The notes under the pieces were generated by a model. It was not told the origin of the DNA, did no database searches, and was given only the letters and a program-made list of their open reading frames with translations. The translations under genes were made by a program, and so were the position numbers. Positions 39,063-47,143 of a stretch of 64,000 bases of DNA are shown piece after piece. The stretch is from Streptomyces caelestis (GTDB lineage: Bacteria > Actinomycetota > Actinomycetes > Streptomycetales > Streptomycetaceae): assembly GCF_001279005.1 (NCBI RefSeq), contig NZ_LGCN01000166.1:35812-99811 (forward strand), read 5' to 3'. How positions within the stretch are numbered: the first letter of the stretch is position 1; the number at the start of each line of letters is the position of its first letter.

Positions 39063-39379
39063 CGGAACCGGACCCGGCCGAGCACCAGCTCGTCGGGCAC
39101 CACCCCGTAGTCGGTGCTGTCGCCGCCCGCGAACGCGTTGTCCCCGAGCACCCACCAGCCGCCCTCGCGCCGCTCGGCGGCCCGCTTGACGACGAGCAGG
39201 TCCTGCTGGAACGGATGCCGCAGCACGATCACGTCCCCGCGTTTGACCCGGGCGCCGTAGTGCACCAGGAGCCGGTCCCCGTGGTGCAGCGTGGGCACCA
39301 TGGACGGCCCGGTCACCTCGGCCACCCCGAAGGGGAGCGGCGCCCTCGCCCGTTCGGCGTCCTGCGACGGCTCCGGCAT
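38945..39379 (-). CDS. sodX: SodX, signal-peptidase-like protease for Ni-SOD maturation
   Basis: A 144-aa S24/S26-family serine protease from ATG 39379 (MPEPSQDAERARAPLPFG). Catalytic Ser26 in GPSMVPTLHHGDRLLV and Lys65 in LLVVKRAAER, followed by WVLGDNAFAGGDSTDYG (box E). It lacks an obvious N-terminal membrane anchor. In streptomycetes SodX removes the 14-residue leader of SodN, exposing the N-terminal His that binds nickel. Divergent from sodN with a 146-bp gap. Longer in-frame starts reach into the sodN leader and are rejected. Confidence 0.92.
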   Translation of the reverse strand: MPEPSQDAERARAPLPFGVAEVTGPSMVPTLHHGDRLLVHYGARVKRGDVIVLRHPFQQDLLVVKRAAERREGGWWVLGDNAFAGGDSTDYGVVPDELVLGRVRFRYRPRGSERRSPLAVVGWALSSARPVLSGRSASRRLRAR

Positions 39380-39525
39380 CACCCGGCACCTCCCCGGTTC
39401 GTCCTCCACCAGTCCCAGTCTCACCCCGGACTTTTGTCCTAAGCCCGCGGGGGCACCCGCGAAAAGCCCTCCGTCACGGAGTAATGTCCAGTGTGAGAAG
39501 ACGATCACGAGGAAGGAAACGCTCC

Positions 39526-39921
39526 ATGCTTTCCCGCCTGTTTGCCCCCAAGGTCAAGGTCAGCGCCCACTGCGACCTGCCCTGCGGCGTGTACGACCCG
39601 GCCCAGGCCCGCATCGAGGCGGAGTCGGTGAAGGCCGTCCAGGAGAAGATGGCCGGCAACGACGACCCGCACTTCCAGGCCCGCGCCACGGTCATCAAGG
39701 AGCAGCGCGCCGAGCTGGCGAAGCACCACGTCTCCGTGCTGTGGAGCGACTACTTCAAGCCCCCGCACTTCGAGAAGTACCCGGAGCTGCACCAGCTGGT
39801 CAACGACACCCTGAAGGCCCTCTCGGCCGCCAAGGCGTCCACGGACCCGGCGACCGGCCAGAAGGCCCTGGACTACATCGCCCAGATCGACAAGATCTTC
39901 TGGGAGACCAAGAAGGCTTGA
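39526..39921 (+). CDS. sodN: Nickel-containing superoxide dismutase
   Basis: A 131-aa precursor from ATG 39526, after AGGAAGGAA. Leader MLSRLFAPKVKVSA (14 aa), then the nickel hook HCDLPCGVYDP: His15, Cys16 and Cys20 become His1, Cys2 and Cys6 of the mature homohexamer. It disproportionates superoxide in the cytoplasm. Known in S. coelicolor: nickel, through Nur, removes the sodF-derived s-SodF RNA that pairs near the sodN ribosome site; that target would lie near 39490-39530 here. The last codons (ETKKA, stop) form the left attachment site of the element: the Ala codon is GCT here, against GCC at the displaced host end near 60550. Confidence 0.97.
   Translation: MLSRLFAPKVKVSAHCDLPCGVYDPAQARIEAESVKAVQEKMAGNDDPHFQARATVIKEQRAELAKHHVSVLWSDYFKPPHFEKYPELHQLVNDTLKALSAAKASTDPATGQKALDYIAQIDKIFWETKKA
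39903..39917. repeat. attL core, direct repeat with 60537-60551
   Basis: GGAGACCAAGAAGGC, identical to the right copy; with the next four bases (T/C then TGA) the match is 18 of 19. It spans the sodN codons for E-T-K-K-A. Integration keeps the protein sequence intact, as is usual for tyrosine integrases that use gene ends. Confidence 0.88.
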
Positions 39922-39928
39922 TCTTGAA

Positions 39929-41083
39929 TCATGCCGCCTGACCTGCGGTTTCCTTGATCGCACGGTCTTCCGGTCCGCACCCGGTCCGCAGTCCGCCGAG
40001 CACGGCGTCCATGACGGACCGGGTGCGGTCTTCTTCACCCGGCCACAGGTGGGCGTAGATCCGCAGCGTGATCACAGCGGACGCGTGGCCAAGGACGATC
40101 TGGACCTGCTTGACGCTCGCCCCGCCGGCGATGAGCGCGGAGGCGTAGAAGTGCCGCAGGTCGTGGGTCACCATGTGCGGCAGCTCGATAGGCTTCCGGC
40201 CCTCACGTTCGGCTGCCTCGTTTTCCGCCACCTGGAGCGCCCTGCGGGCGCAGTTCCACTCCGTCTTCCAGCGGCGGTAGTTGAGGGGCTCGCCCTCCTC
40301 CATGGTGAAGAGCCACTCCTTGGAGGGCCGTGCGGCCAGGTGCGCCAGGAGGGCATCCGTGACGACCTCGCCGACCGGGACCGTCCGCCGGGACTTGGCG
40401 GTCTTCGGCGGGCCGATCTTCCCGGACTGGAGACGCTGCCGCTCGACGCGGATGGCGCCGGCCTTGAAGTCGACGTCCGACACCTTGAGACCGAGCAGCT
40501 CGCCTATGCGCAAGCCCGAGCCGGCGAGCGCGGCAATGGCGGCGCGGACGTACGGCGGCATCACGCGGGCCATAGCCTCGACCTGCGCGACCGTGGGCGG
40601 AGTGACCTCCTCATCCGGCATGGGCGGGAGGGTGATCCGGCGGCACGGGCTGGCCGGGATGACCTTGTCCTCGACGGCCGCGGTCATGACGCGCACGAGG
40701 ACGTCGTAGACGTTGCGCACGCTGCCGGGGCCGAGCTGTTCGGACAGGCTCTTGAACAGCACCTGGAGGTCGTTGCGGCGTATCGCCGCCATGGCGCGGG
40801 AGCCGAGCGCCGGGACGAGGTGGAGCCGGAGCGCGTTGTCGGTGATGCGCTCGGCCGCCTCGCCCGCGATGAGGGACTCCTCCCACCTCTCCGCGTACTT
40901 CGCGAACGAGATCCGCCCGGCGCGAGGGTCGACGTACTGGCCGGTGACGATGCTGGCCGTGACCTCGTCGAGCCAGCGCTGGGCGTCGAGCTTGCGGTCG
41001 AAGTGGCGGGCATGCTCCTTGCCGTCGAGGTCTCGGTAGCGGGCCCGCCATTTGCCGTTGGGGCGCTTCTGGATGTTGGCCAA
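39929..41083 (-). CDS. int: Tyrosine recombinase (integrase) of the element
   Basis: A 384-aa integrase from ATG 41083. N-terminal AP2-like arm-binding part (QKRPNGKWRARYRDLDGKEH), SAM-like core-binding domain, then the catalytic domain with Arg in GSGLRIGELLGL, the HDLRH box (HxLRH: VTHDLRHFYAS), LGHAS and nucleophile Tyr in RIYAHLWPG. Its stop lies 7 bp from the sodN stop, facing it, so the attachment site abuts the gene as in most site-specific elements. Arm-type GTCCGCA repeats lie within its 3' end. It is 21 bp downstream of the XRE gene and probably cotranscribed. Confidence 0.96.
   Translation of the reverse strand: MANIQKRPNGKWRARYRDLDGKEHARHFDRKLDAQRWLDEVTASIVTGQYVDPRAGRISFAKYAERWEESLIAGEAAERITDNALRLHLVPALGSRAMAAIRRNDLQVLFKSLSEQLGPGSVRNVYDVLVRVMTAAVEDKVIPASPCRRITLPPMPDEEVTPPTVAQVEAMARVMPPYVRAAIAALAGSGLRIGELLGLKVSDVDFKAGAIRVERQRLQSGKIGPPKTAKSRRTVPVGEVVTDALLAHLAARPSKEWLFTMEEGEPLNYRRWKTEWNCARRALQVAENEAAEREGRKPIELPHMVTHDLRHFYASALIAGGASVKQVQIVLGHASAVITLRIYAHLWPGEEDRTRSVMDAVLGGLRTGCGPEDRAIKETAGQAA
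39973..39991. promoter_or_regulatory. Left arm-type integrase site (paired GTCCGCA)
   Basis: GTCCGCACCCGGTCCGCAG: two GTCCGCA copies 11 bp apart, one helical turn. The right end has GTCCGCACACAGTCCGCAG (17 of 19 identical, same orientation) at 60412-60430. A third partial copy (GTCCGCC) follows at 39991. Confidence 0.6.
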
Positions 41084-41104
41084 GTGGCTCCTCCCTCGGG
41101 TTGG

Positions 41105-41608
41105 TTATCGGTGGTAGCCGCCGCCCTCGATGTACTCGGTGAGGGTGCGGGCGTCGCGCTCGTCGCCCATGAGGCGAAGGCACTGCTCGTGGATGGCCCG
41201 TGAGCTATCGGGGTGGGTCTGGATGTGCTCGGCGATGCCGACGACGGCGTGGTGCAGGCGGTCCTCGGCGTCGCGGGTCTCGTAGTACGCCTCGACGGCT
41301 TCCTGGACGAGCCGTCTGCTGTTGAGGTCCAGCCCTTCCAGCGGCGGGGACATCAGCTCTTCGAGGGGCAGCTCGAAGACGCGGGCGAAGGCGAGCGCCT
41401 CGTCGACGTTGATGCGGCGGCGTGGGGTGCCGTTTTCGATGCGCCAGACCGCGGTCTGGTTCATCTTGACGCCGGCCTTGGACACCCGATCCGCCAGCTC
41501 GGACGTACTCCACCCCCTGACCTCGCGCTCCAGCGCCACCCGTGCGGCGATGTTGCCCTCGCTGTAGAGCAGCGGCACTTCGCTGCTGTCGTGCTTGTCG
41601 CCTGCCAT
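41105..41608 (-). CDS. XRE family regulator (element repressor)
   Basis: A 167-aa protein from ATG 41608 behind GGAGGCG. The helix-turn-helix is at about 15-75 (REVRGWSTSELADRVSKAGV, MNQTAVWRIENGTPRRRINVDEALAFARVF). The C-terminal half is helical with no peptidase motif, so it is not a self-cleaving LexA/CI type. It is divergent from the excisionase gene, the classic lysogeny switch position, and probably represses xis/rep while driving int. Confidence 0.85.
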   Translation of the reverse strand: MAGDKHDSSEVPLLYSEGNIAARVALEREVRGWSTSELADRVSKAGVKMNQTAVWRIENGTPRRRINVDEALAFARVFELPLEELMSPPLEGLDLNSRRLVQEAVEAYYETRDAEDRLHHAVVGIAEHIQTHPDSSRAIHEQCLRLMGDERDARTLTEYIEGGGYHR

Positions 41609-41728
41609 CACGCCTCCGCCACGGTCATCGCTATCCCAATTGAAACACAACTTATCCGATTTGGTTAACCGGCGATCGTCAGGCACGCTTTATGCAGATC
41701 GAATCGCCACCTAGTCGATTGGGAATCG

Positions 41729-41923
41729 ATGCGATACCTGACCACCGCCGAGGTCGCCGAGCGCTACCGCACGGCCGAGAGCACGGTCCGTTACTGGCGC
41801 CAGATCAAGAAGGGCCCGCGCGGCATCAAGGTCGGCAAGCGGGTGCTGTACCCCGAGGCCGAGCTGCTGCGCTATGAGCGCGAGCTGATCGATGGCCGAG
41901 ACGAGTGGGGCCTGGCCTCATGA
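41729..41923 (+). CDS. xis: Excisionase / MerR-like helix-turn-helix protein
   Basis: A 64-aa protein: MRYLTTAEVAERYRTAESTV RYWR...GIKVGKRVLYPEAELLRYE, the compact winged helix of Xis/HTH_17 proteins with the GKRVLY wing. It probably bends the attachment DNA to direct integrase to excision, and may also activate rep. The promoter lies in the AT-rich 120-bp gap with the XRE gene, where TCCCAAT and ATTGGGA form an inverted pair 80 bp apart. Confidence 0.88.
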   Translation: MRYLTTAEVAERYRTAESTVRYWRQIKKGPRGIKVGKRVLYPEAELLRYERELIDGRDEWGLAS

Positions 41924-41949
41924 GCCGCCGACAGGCCCAGACACGCCAA

Positions 41950-41979
41950 CGGCCCTCGGCGTGCGCACGCCGAGGGCCG
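41950..41979. repeat. Perfect 30-bp palindrome between xis and rep
   Basis: CGGCCCTCGGCGTGC followed directly by its exact complement GCACGCCGAGGGCCG, with no loop. It lies 27 bp after the xis stop. It could extrude as a cruciform, act as a terminator of xis, or bind a dimeric protein. No T-run follows. Confidence 0.85.
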
Positions 41980-42071
41980 GAGATTCCCCTGCACATCGCC
42001 CATCCCTGAACGAACGAACCGGTGAGGGGCGGGACCTTGCCCGTCCTGCCCCTCACCAGAGAGGAACGTCT

Positions 42072-43895
42072 ATGGAGGACCCTACGTCCTCGGACGCCGC
42101 GAGTGCGTCCGCCGGTGCGGAGGTCGGGCCCAAGGTCGTCTGGCCGCCCGTGGCAGTCCCTGGACACGGGATGGTCCCGCGCAGCGGGGACCGTCGCAAC
42201 GGGGACCGAGCCGAGTCATGGTCCCCACGTCAGGGGACCGGAGACGACCCCCGCGTCGAGTCCGAAGGCGGTCCCCACAGCGGGGACCGTCCCTCGGGAC
42301 CTAACCCCGGAGATCGGTCCCCTCGTACAGGGATCGGGGACCAAGCGCACCACGGAGCTGCTCCGTGGCCGCCCGAGGGCGCCGCTCCGTTTCACGACCA
42401 GGCACGGACCGGGGACTGGATATCCGCTGACGCAGAAGAGGCGCAGGCCAGCGGCGTGGGGACCGGACCGCAGACCGGGGACCAGGAGCCCGGTCCCGCT
42501 CCCTTGGTCTCCGACATGGGGGCCGGTCCCCAGGACGCCGGCGTCGCACCGGGGGACCGTACGGCAGGGAACCGTGGTCCCCGACGGGGTGCGGGGACCG
42601 ACGGTCCCGTGGGGACCGGAACCGGGCAGGGCGGGACTGCGGTCCCGGACGGCGGTTCGGGGACCGGGGACCGTGGAAGCGCCGACAGCGGGACGGCGGA
42701 GGACGGGGCCGTGCTGCTGGACGAGGTCCGGGCGGCGATCGGCCGGTACGTGGTGCTGCCGAGCGAGGAGGCGCTGACCGCGGTCACCTTGTGGGTGGCG
42801 GCCTCCCACATCCAGCCCGCCCTCCAGCACGCGCCGCGTCTGGCGGTGGTCGGCCCGACGAAAGGGTGCGGCAAGTCCCGCGTTCTGGACGTGCTCCACG
42901 AGACCGTGCACCAGCCGATGATGACGGTCAACACCTCCCCCGCGGTGGTCTTCCGCGTCATCGGCAAGAACCCGCCGACGCTGCTGGTCGACGAGGCCGA
43001 TACCATCTTCGGCCCCAAGGCGGGCGAGAAGGAGGACCTGCGCGGACTGCTGAACGCCGGGCACCAGCGCAACCGGCCCGCCTGGCGGATCTCCGGGCCG
43101 GAGCACAAGCCGACCGCCTTCCCCACCTTCGCCATGGCCGCGCTGGCCGGCATCGGCGACTTGCCCGACACGATCATGGACCGGGCGGTCGTGCTCCGCA
43201 TGCAGAAACGTAAGCCCGGCGAGCGAATCACCCCGTTCCGCTCGCGGTACTCCGTGCCCGAACTGAACGCGCTGCGCGACCGGCTGACTGCCTGGCTGAC
43301 CCCGCTGCGTGGCACTGCCGCCGCTCTGGTGCCGACGATGCCGGTCGAGGACCGCGCCGCGGACACCTGGGAGCCGCTGGTTATCGTCGCCGACCTGGCC
43401 GGCGGACACTGGCCCGCACAGGCCCGCGTCGCCTGCCTGGCGTTGACCCGCAACGAGGTGGTCCAGGACGAGCAGACGACGCTGAAGACGCGGCTGCTGC
43501 GCGACATCCGCCGCGTCTTCGAGCAGGAGGGCGACAAGGAGGCCCTGCGCAGCCAGGACCTGCTCGCCGCCCTCGTCCAGGACGCCGAGGCGCCGTGGGC
43601 CGAGTACGGAACCAAGGGCCTGAACGCCTACCACCTGGCCAACCTGCTGCGGGACTTCGGCATCAGCCCGGCCAACCACCGCTTTGAGAACGGCAGGCAG
43701 ACAAAGGCGTACGCCCGCAACCAGTTCCTCGACGCCTGGGCCCGCTACTGCCCCGACTCCGCCCCATCGGCACCCGCGCCTGGGCACGAGGTCGGGCCCG
43801 CACGCCCGGCCCGGGGAAAGCCGCCCGTCCCTCCGTCCGGGGCTCTGCCCGTCGGCCTGCCCGGCGGCACCACCGGCCCCAAGCGCACTCGCTGA
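42072..43895 (+). CDS. DUF3631 helicase/primase-like replication protein
   Basis: A 607-aa protein from ATG 42072 (GAGAGGAA before it). Residues 1-205 are low-complexity, G/D/R/P-rich and encoded by the GGGGACC array. The DUF3631 domain follows: LLDEVRAAIGRYVVLPSEEA, TLWVAASHIQPA, Walker A-like VVGPTKGCGKSRVLDVL, Walker B-like TLLVDEADTIFGPKAG, GLLNAGHQRNRPAWR, and FAMAALAGIGDLPDTIMDRAVV. DUF3631 proteins are P-loop NTPases frequent in actinobacterial elements and phages and are thought to support replication of the excised form. The function is inferred from context. Confidence 0.85.
   Translation: MEDPTSSDAASASAGAEVGPKVVWPPVAVPGHGMVPRSGDRRNGDRAESWSPRQGTGDDPRVESEGGPHSGDRPSGPNPGDRSPRTGIGDQAHHGAAPWPPEGAAPFHDQARTGDWISADAEEAQASGVGTGPQTGDQEPGPAPLVSDMGAGPQDAGVAPGDRTAGNRGPRRGAGTDGPVGTGTGQGGTAVPDGGSGTGDRGSADSGTAEDGAVLLDEVRAAIGRYVVLPSEEALTAVTLWVAASHIQPALQHAPRLAVVGPTKGCGKSRVLDVLHETVHQPMMTVNTSPAVVFRVIGKNPPTLLVDEADTIFGPKAGEKEDLRGLLNAGHQRNRPAWRISGPEHKPTAFPTFAMAALAGIGDLPDTIMDRAVVLRMQKRKPGERITPFRSRYSVPELNALRDRLTAWLTPLRGTAAALVPTMPVEDRAADTWEPLVIVADLAGGHWPAQARVACLALTRNEVVQDEQTTLKTRLLRDIRRVFEQEGDKEALRSQDLLAALVQDAEAPWAEYGTKGLNAYHLANLLRDFGISPANHRFENGRQTKAYARNQFLDAWARYCPDSAPSAPAPGHEVGPARPARGKPPVPPSGALPVGLPGGTTGPKRTR
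42186..42672. repeat. Iteron-like array of GGGGACC in both orientations
   Basis: Seventeen exact copies of GGGGACC or its complement GGTCCCC in 487 bp. Twelve are direct, at 42186, 42201, 42233, 42282, 42336, 42458, 42477, 42552, 42593, 42611, 42659 and 42666. Five are inverted, at 42220, 42270, 42316, 42525 and 42576. There are also GGTCCCG near-copies. The two orientations encode different residues (GDR/GDQ against GP/WSP), so selection is on DNA rather than protein. Confidence 0.85.
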
Positions 43896-43906
43896 CCACC
43901 CTCCCT

Positions 43907-44010
43907 GGGTCCGTATCGCTCCGTCGCATCCGTCCCCGCGCAGGTCAGCGCGGGGACGGATCCCCGTGCCAATACGGATCACTCCGTACCTATGGCCGTA
44001 TCCGTACCTG
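43907..44010. promoter_or_regulatory. Candidate oriT: nested inverted repeats before mobC
   Basis: A hairpin with perfect 14-bp arms (ATCCGTCCCCGCGC at 43928-43941 and its complement at 43948-43961) is followed by a second pair, TACGGAT (43973-43979) and ATCCGTA (44000-44006). The block sits between the replication gene and mobC-mobA, the standard oriT position. The first hairpin might instead be the rep terminator. Confidence 0.5.
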
Positions 44011-44031
44011 CCCTGACCAGCCACGCGACGG

Positions 44032-44775
44032 ATGCGACGGACGCGACGAAACAAACCCCAGCCCACACCCCGGAGCGCCCCCTTGCCCGACACGACCACC
44101 GACAACACTCCCACCCGCCGCCGCAGGGGACTTCTCGGCCTGGGCCGCCGAACAGCAGCAAGCTGGAGCGAACGAGCCTCTAACGAGGCTTCGTCCGCGC
44201 TTGCCCCCGCCCCAGGGGTGGCGGAGGAGATGGCCGGGCGCCAGCGGGCACCCGAGCCGGAGGTGGGGACAACCGCGCCTTCCGCCGACTCCGCACCCGC
44301 CGAGCCGCCCATCGATGTCCCCCTGCCCATCGAGCAGCCCTCCTGGCGCGAGCCCGACGCCCCGGCGCTGCCCGCGCTGATGAACCGCAAGCGCACCACC
44401 GAGAAGCGCGACCAGGAGAAAACCATCCGTTTCACGCCGACCGCGGTCCGCATCATCGCCAAGGAGGCCGAGCGGCGTGGCCAAAAGTTCGCCGGCTTCG
44501 TCGGCGATGCCGCCCTCGCGGTTGCCCTGGGCAAGGCGGGCCTGGTCGGCAGCCCGGAGGACGACCCCATCCGCCCACTGGTCGAAGCCATCGAGGCGCA
44601 CACCGTCGCGCTGAACCGCATCGGCAACAACCTCAACCAGATCAGCGGAGCCCTCCACCGAGGGACTGTTCCCGAGCACGCTGAAGCGGTGCTGGTCGGC
44701 GTCGAGACGGCGGTGGAGAGCAGTTACCAGCTCATCGACCGGTTTCTGAGGGAGGGCGACGCACATGGTGCCTGA
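44032..44775 (+). CDS. mobC: MobC-like relaxosome accessory protein
   Basis: Up to 247 aa from ATG 44032; a TTG at 44083 with GGAG seven bases upstream is an alternative start. The C-terminal half is the MobC domain: KTIRFTPTAVRIIAKEAERR (ribbon-helix-helix) and HTVALNRIGNNLNQISGALH. The N-terminal 110 residues are basic then Pro-rich and disordered. It would bind oriT and help the relaxase. It overlaps the relaxase gene by 11 bp. Confidence 0.85.
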   Translation: MRRTRRNKPQPTPRSAPLPDTTTDNTPTRRRRGLLGLGRRTAASWSERASNEASSALAPAPGVAEEMAGRQRAPEPEVGTTAPSADSAPAEPPIDVPLPIEQPSWREPDAPALPALMNRKRTTEKRDQEKTIRFTPTAVRIIAKEAERRGQKFAGFVGDAALAVALGKAGLVGSPEDDPIRPLVEAIEAHTVALNRIGNNLNQISGALHRGTVPEHAEAVLVGVETAVESSYQLIDRFLREGDAHGA

Positions 44776-46447
44776 CGTCTCCACCGGCTCCAGCACGCTC
44801 GGCCTGATCAACTATCTCTTCGGCAAAGGGCGGCGCGACGAGCACACAGACCCCCACATCGTCGCCGCCTGGGACAAGGCCGGCGCTCCCGACCCCGGCC
44901 GCGATCCCGAAGCCATCTACGCCCAGCTCGCCAGGCGGCTCGACCACCATGTCGACCTGCGCACGCGTGAGCTGGGCGGCACGAAGCCGCCGCAGCACGT
45001 GTGGCACTGTCCCGTGCGCACCGCTCCCGGCGACCGCTACCTCACCGACACCGAGTGGGCCGAGGTCGCCCGCCGCATCGTTCACGCCACCGGTATTGCC
45101 CCCGAGGACGACGAGAAGGCATGCCGGTGGATCGCGGTCCGGCACGCCGACGATCACATCCACATCCTCGCGACCACCGTCCGCGCCGACGGCCGCCGTC
45201 CTCGCACGAACCGGGACGGCTGGCGGGCGCAGCAGGAATGCCGCAAGATCGAGGACGAGTTCGGGCTGCGCCGCCTCAAGTCCGGCGACCTCACCGCCCC
45301 ACGTACCCCCACCGGTGCCGAGCGGGCCAAGGCCGAGCGCCAGGGCCGGGAGGTGACCGCGCGGGAGTGGCTGCGCGAGCAGGCGTACGCGGTCGCCGCC
45401 GCCGTACGCAGCATCGACGAGTACTTCGCCGTGCTGCGTTCCCTCGGCATCCAGGTCAAACCGCGCGTCGGCCCCGAGACCGGCGAGGTGACCGGCTACA
45501 GCCTGGCGGCCCCCGGCGACACCACCAGCGGCGAGCCGGTCTGGTACGGCGGTTCGAAGCTCGCCCCCGACCTGTCCTACAACCGTCTCTGCGAACGCCT
45601 CTCCACCCAGGACGTGGCCGACCGACCGCAGCAGATGGCCGACCCGGCCGAAACGTGGCGCCGCGCCCATACCGCCATCCGTTATGCCCAAGCAGTCCTC
45701 GCCTCCAACGACGACGCCGCGGCTCAGGGCCACATGGATGCCTTCGGTGACACCCTGCACAACCTGGCCCTCGCCGCCCACGGCGCGCATCGGGGCGAAC
45801 TGCAGGCGGCGGCGAAAATGTTCGACCGCGCTCGCCGCTCGGCGATCCGGGCCGACCATCAGGCCGCCACCGCGCTGCGGGAAGCCGCCAAGGAACTCGC
45901 CTACGCCACACACGATCCAGGCGGATTCGCCATCGCCCTGCTCCTCGCCGCCCTCCACCTGGCGCGCGCCGCCGCCAAGTGGCACGAGCAACGCGGCCAC
46001 GAACAGCAGGCAGCAGCAGCCGAACTGGCCCTCCGCCACCTGCAGGCGGGCTACCAGCAGGCCGCCCAGCCAGTACTGGCGGAACTCACCCGACGCGCCC
46101 CACGGACCACCACCATCCACCGCTTCGAGCAGGACCTGCGCGCGGCCCTTCCCGACCACGCCGACCGCGTCCTCACCGATCCCGCCTGGCGGGCCCTGAC
46201 CACGACCCTCGCCCGCGCCGAGACCGCCGGCCACAGCCCCCGGCGCCTCCTGGCCGAAGCCGCCGCCCGGCGAGAACTCGAAACCGCCGAACATCCCGCC
46301 GAGGTCCTCAACTGGCGCATCACCGTCCAACCGAACAGGCGCGCACAGGCAGCACGCAGGCAAAAGACCCGCACCACCACGCCCACTCCGCAGCCGACGC
46401 CCACGACGGTGAGCGAACGGCCTACGAAGCGCGGGCGACATCGATAG
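44765..46447 (+). CDS. mobA: Relaxase / mobilization nuclease
   Basis: A 560-aa relaxase. Residues 8-35 (SSTLGLINYLFGKGRRDEHT) are the typical opening of actinobacterial relaxases; the metal-binding HUH motif is HADDHIH (127-133), followed by HILATTVRADGRR and RTNRDGWRAQQECRKIEDEF. A catalytic Tyr was not assigned. The C-terminal 250 residues are helical with no helicase motifs. It nicks oriT and covalently leads the strand into a recipient. It forms an operon with mobC. Confidence 0.9.
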   Translation: MVPDVSTGSSTLGLINYLFGKGRRDEHTDPHIVAAWDKAGAPDPGRDPEAIYAQLARRLDHHVDLRTRELGGTKPPQHVWHCPVRTAPGDRYLTDTEWAEVARRIVHATGIAPEDDEKACRWIAVRHADDHIHILATTVRADGRRPRTNRDGWRAQQECRKIEDEFGLRRLKSGDLTAPRTPTGAERAKAERQGREVTAREWLREQAYAVAAAVRSIDEYFAVLRSLGIQVKPRVGPETGEVTGYSLAAPGDTTSGEPVWYGGSKLAPDLSYNRLCERLSTQDVADRPQQMADPAETWRRAHTAIRYAQAVLASNDDAAAQGHMDAFGDTLHNLALAAHGAHRGELQAAAKMFDRARRSAIRADHQAATALREAAKELAYATHDPGGFAIALLLAALHLARAAAKWHEQRGHEQQAAAAELALRHLQAGYQQAAQPVLAELTRRAPRTTTIHRFEQDLRAALPDHADRVLTDPAWRALTTTLARAETAGHSPRRLLAEAAARRELETAEHPAEVLNWRITVQPNRRAQAARRQKTRTTTPTPQPTPTTVSERPTKRGRHR

Positions 46448-47143
46448 CTCAAGGTGCGTCGACCCAGCGGAGCCAGCCTGATGCCCTAATGAGAATCCTT
46501 GAAAACGGTCAGGGCTACTCGTCGCCCCACTCGGTCCGCTGTTCAACGGGGTGAGGAGCTTCAGCGAGCGCCCCACATGTTGTCGGCCGTGGCCGCCCGC
46601 TCGTGGAGTGTGCGGGCCGCAGCGGGCGTGGGCAACTTGACGGCCGAACCGGATCCGACGGGCGGCCGATCCGCTCGCCGCGTAGCCCGTGCGGCGGTCA
46701 GGTCTTCGTGGGTGTCCTACATGATCGTTTGTTGGACAGCTACTGGCAGGCGCAGGGGCACCGGGAGCGGTGCCGTCCGGGTCGGTCATCGCCCTCCTCG
46801 AAGGCGGGTGAACCCCAGCCGGGCGGCGGTGGGCCTGCCGCAGACCGCAGCTTCGGCTCGACCTGCCACACCGTCGTGCTACCTTTATTGGATAGCTACA
46901 TCATCGTCAGTTTGCTTTTCTAGTACGGTCGTTGCCATCAAGGTGGCCCGGCCGGACCAAGGCTCCACCCGTCACTGATCGGCGGGCGTCCTGAAGGAAA
47001 GGCAAGTTGGGTGGTGTGCGCCACAACCCTGGACGGCCACCCGGCCGGGAGGGCAGGTGGGGGCACGGTGCCGAGTCAGGTCCAAGCCCTCGCCCTCTGC
47101 TGACCATAGCGGTGAGCAGGTCGAGAGACTGAGGAAGACCCCC
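46448..47143. other. 696-bp gap with short direct repeats, end of mobilization module
   Basis: Lower in GC than its surroundings. TTGGACAGCTACT (46732) and TTGGATAGCTACA (46888) are near-identical direct repeats, and CTACATGATCGT (46718) resembles CTACATCATCGT (46896). This may be the promoter of the following pair or a decayed gene. Open frames here have no recognisable content. Confidence 0.5.

Noticed and set aside
39903..39921. tRNA gene as the integration target
   Set aside because: No cloverleaf can be drawn at either junction; the repeat is the sodN coding end.
42186..42672. CRISPR-like interpretation of the GGGGACC array
   Set aside because: The repeat is only 7 bp, occurs in both orientations with irregular spacing, and lies inside a coding region; no cas genes.
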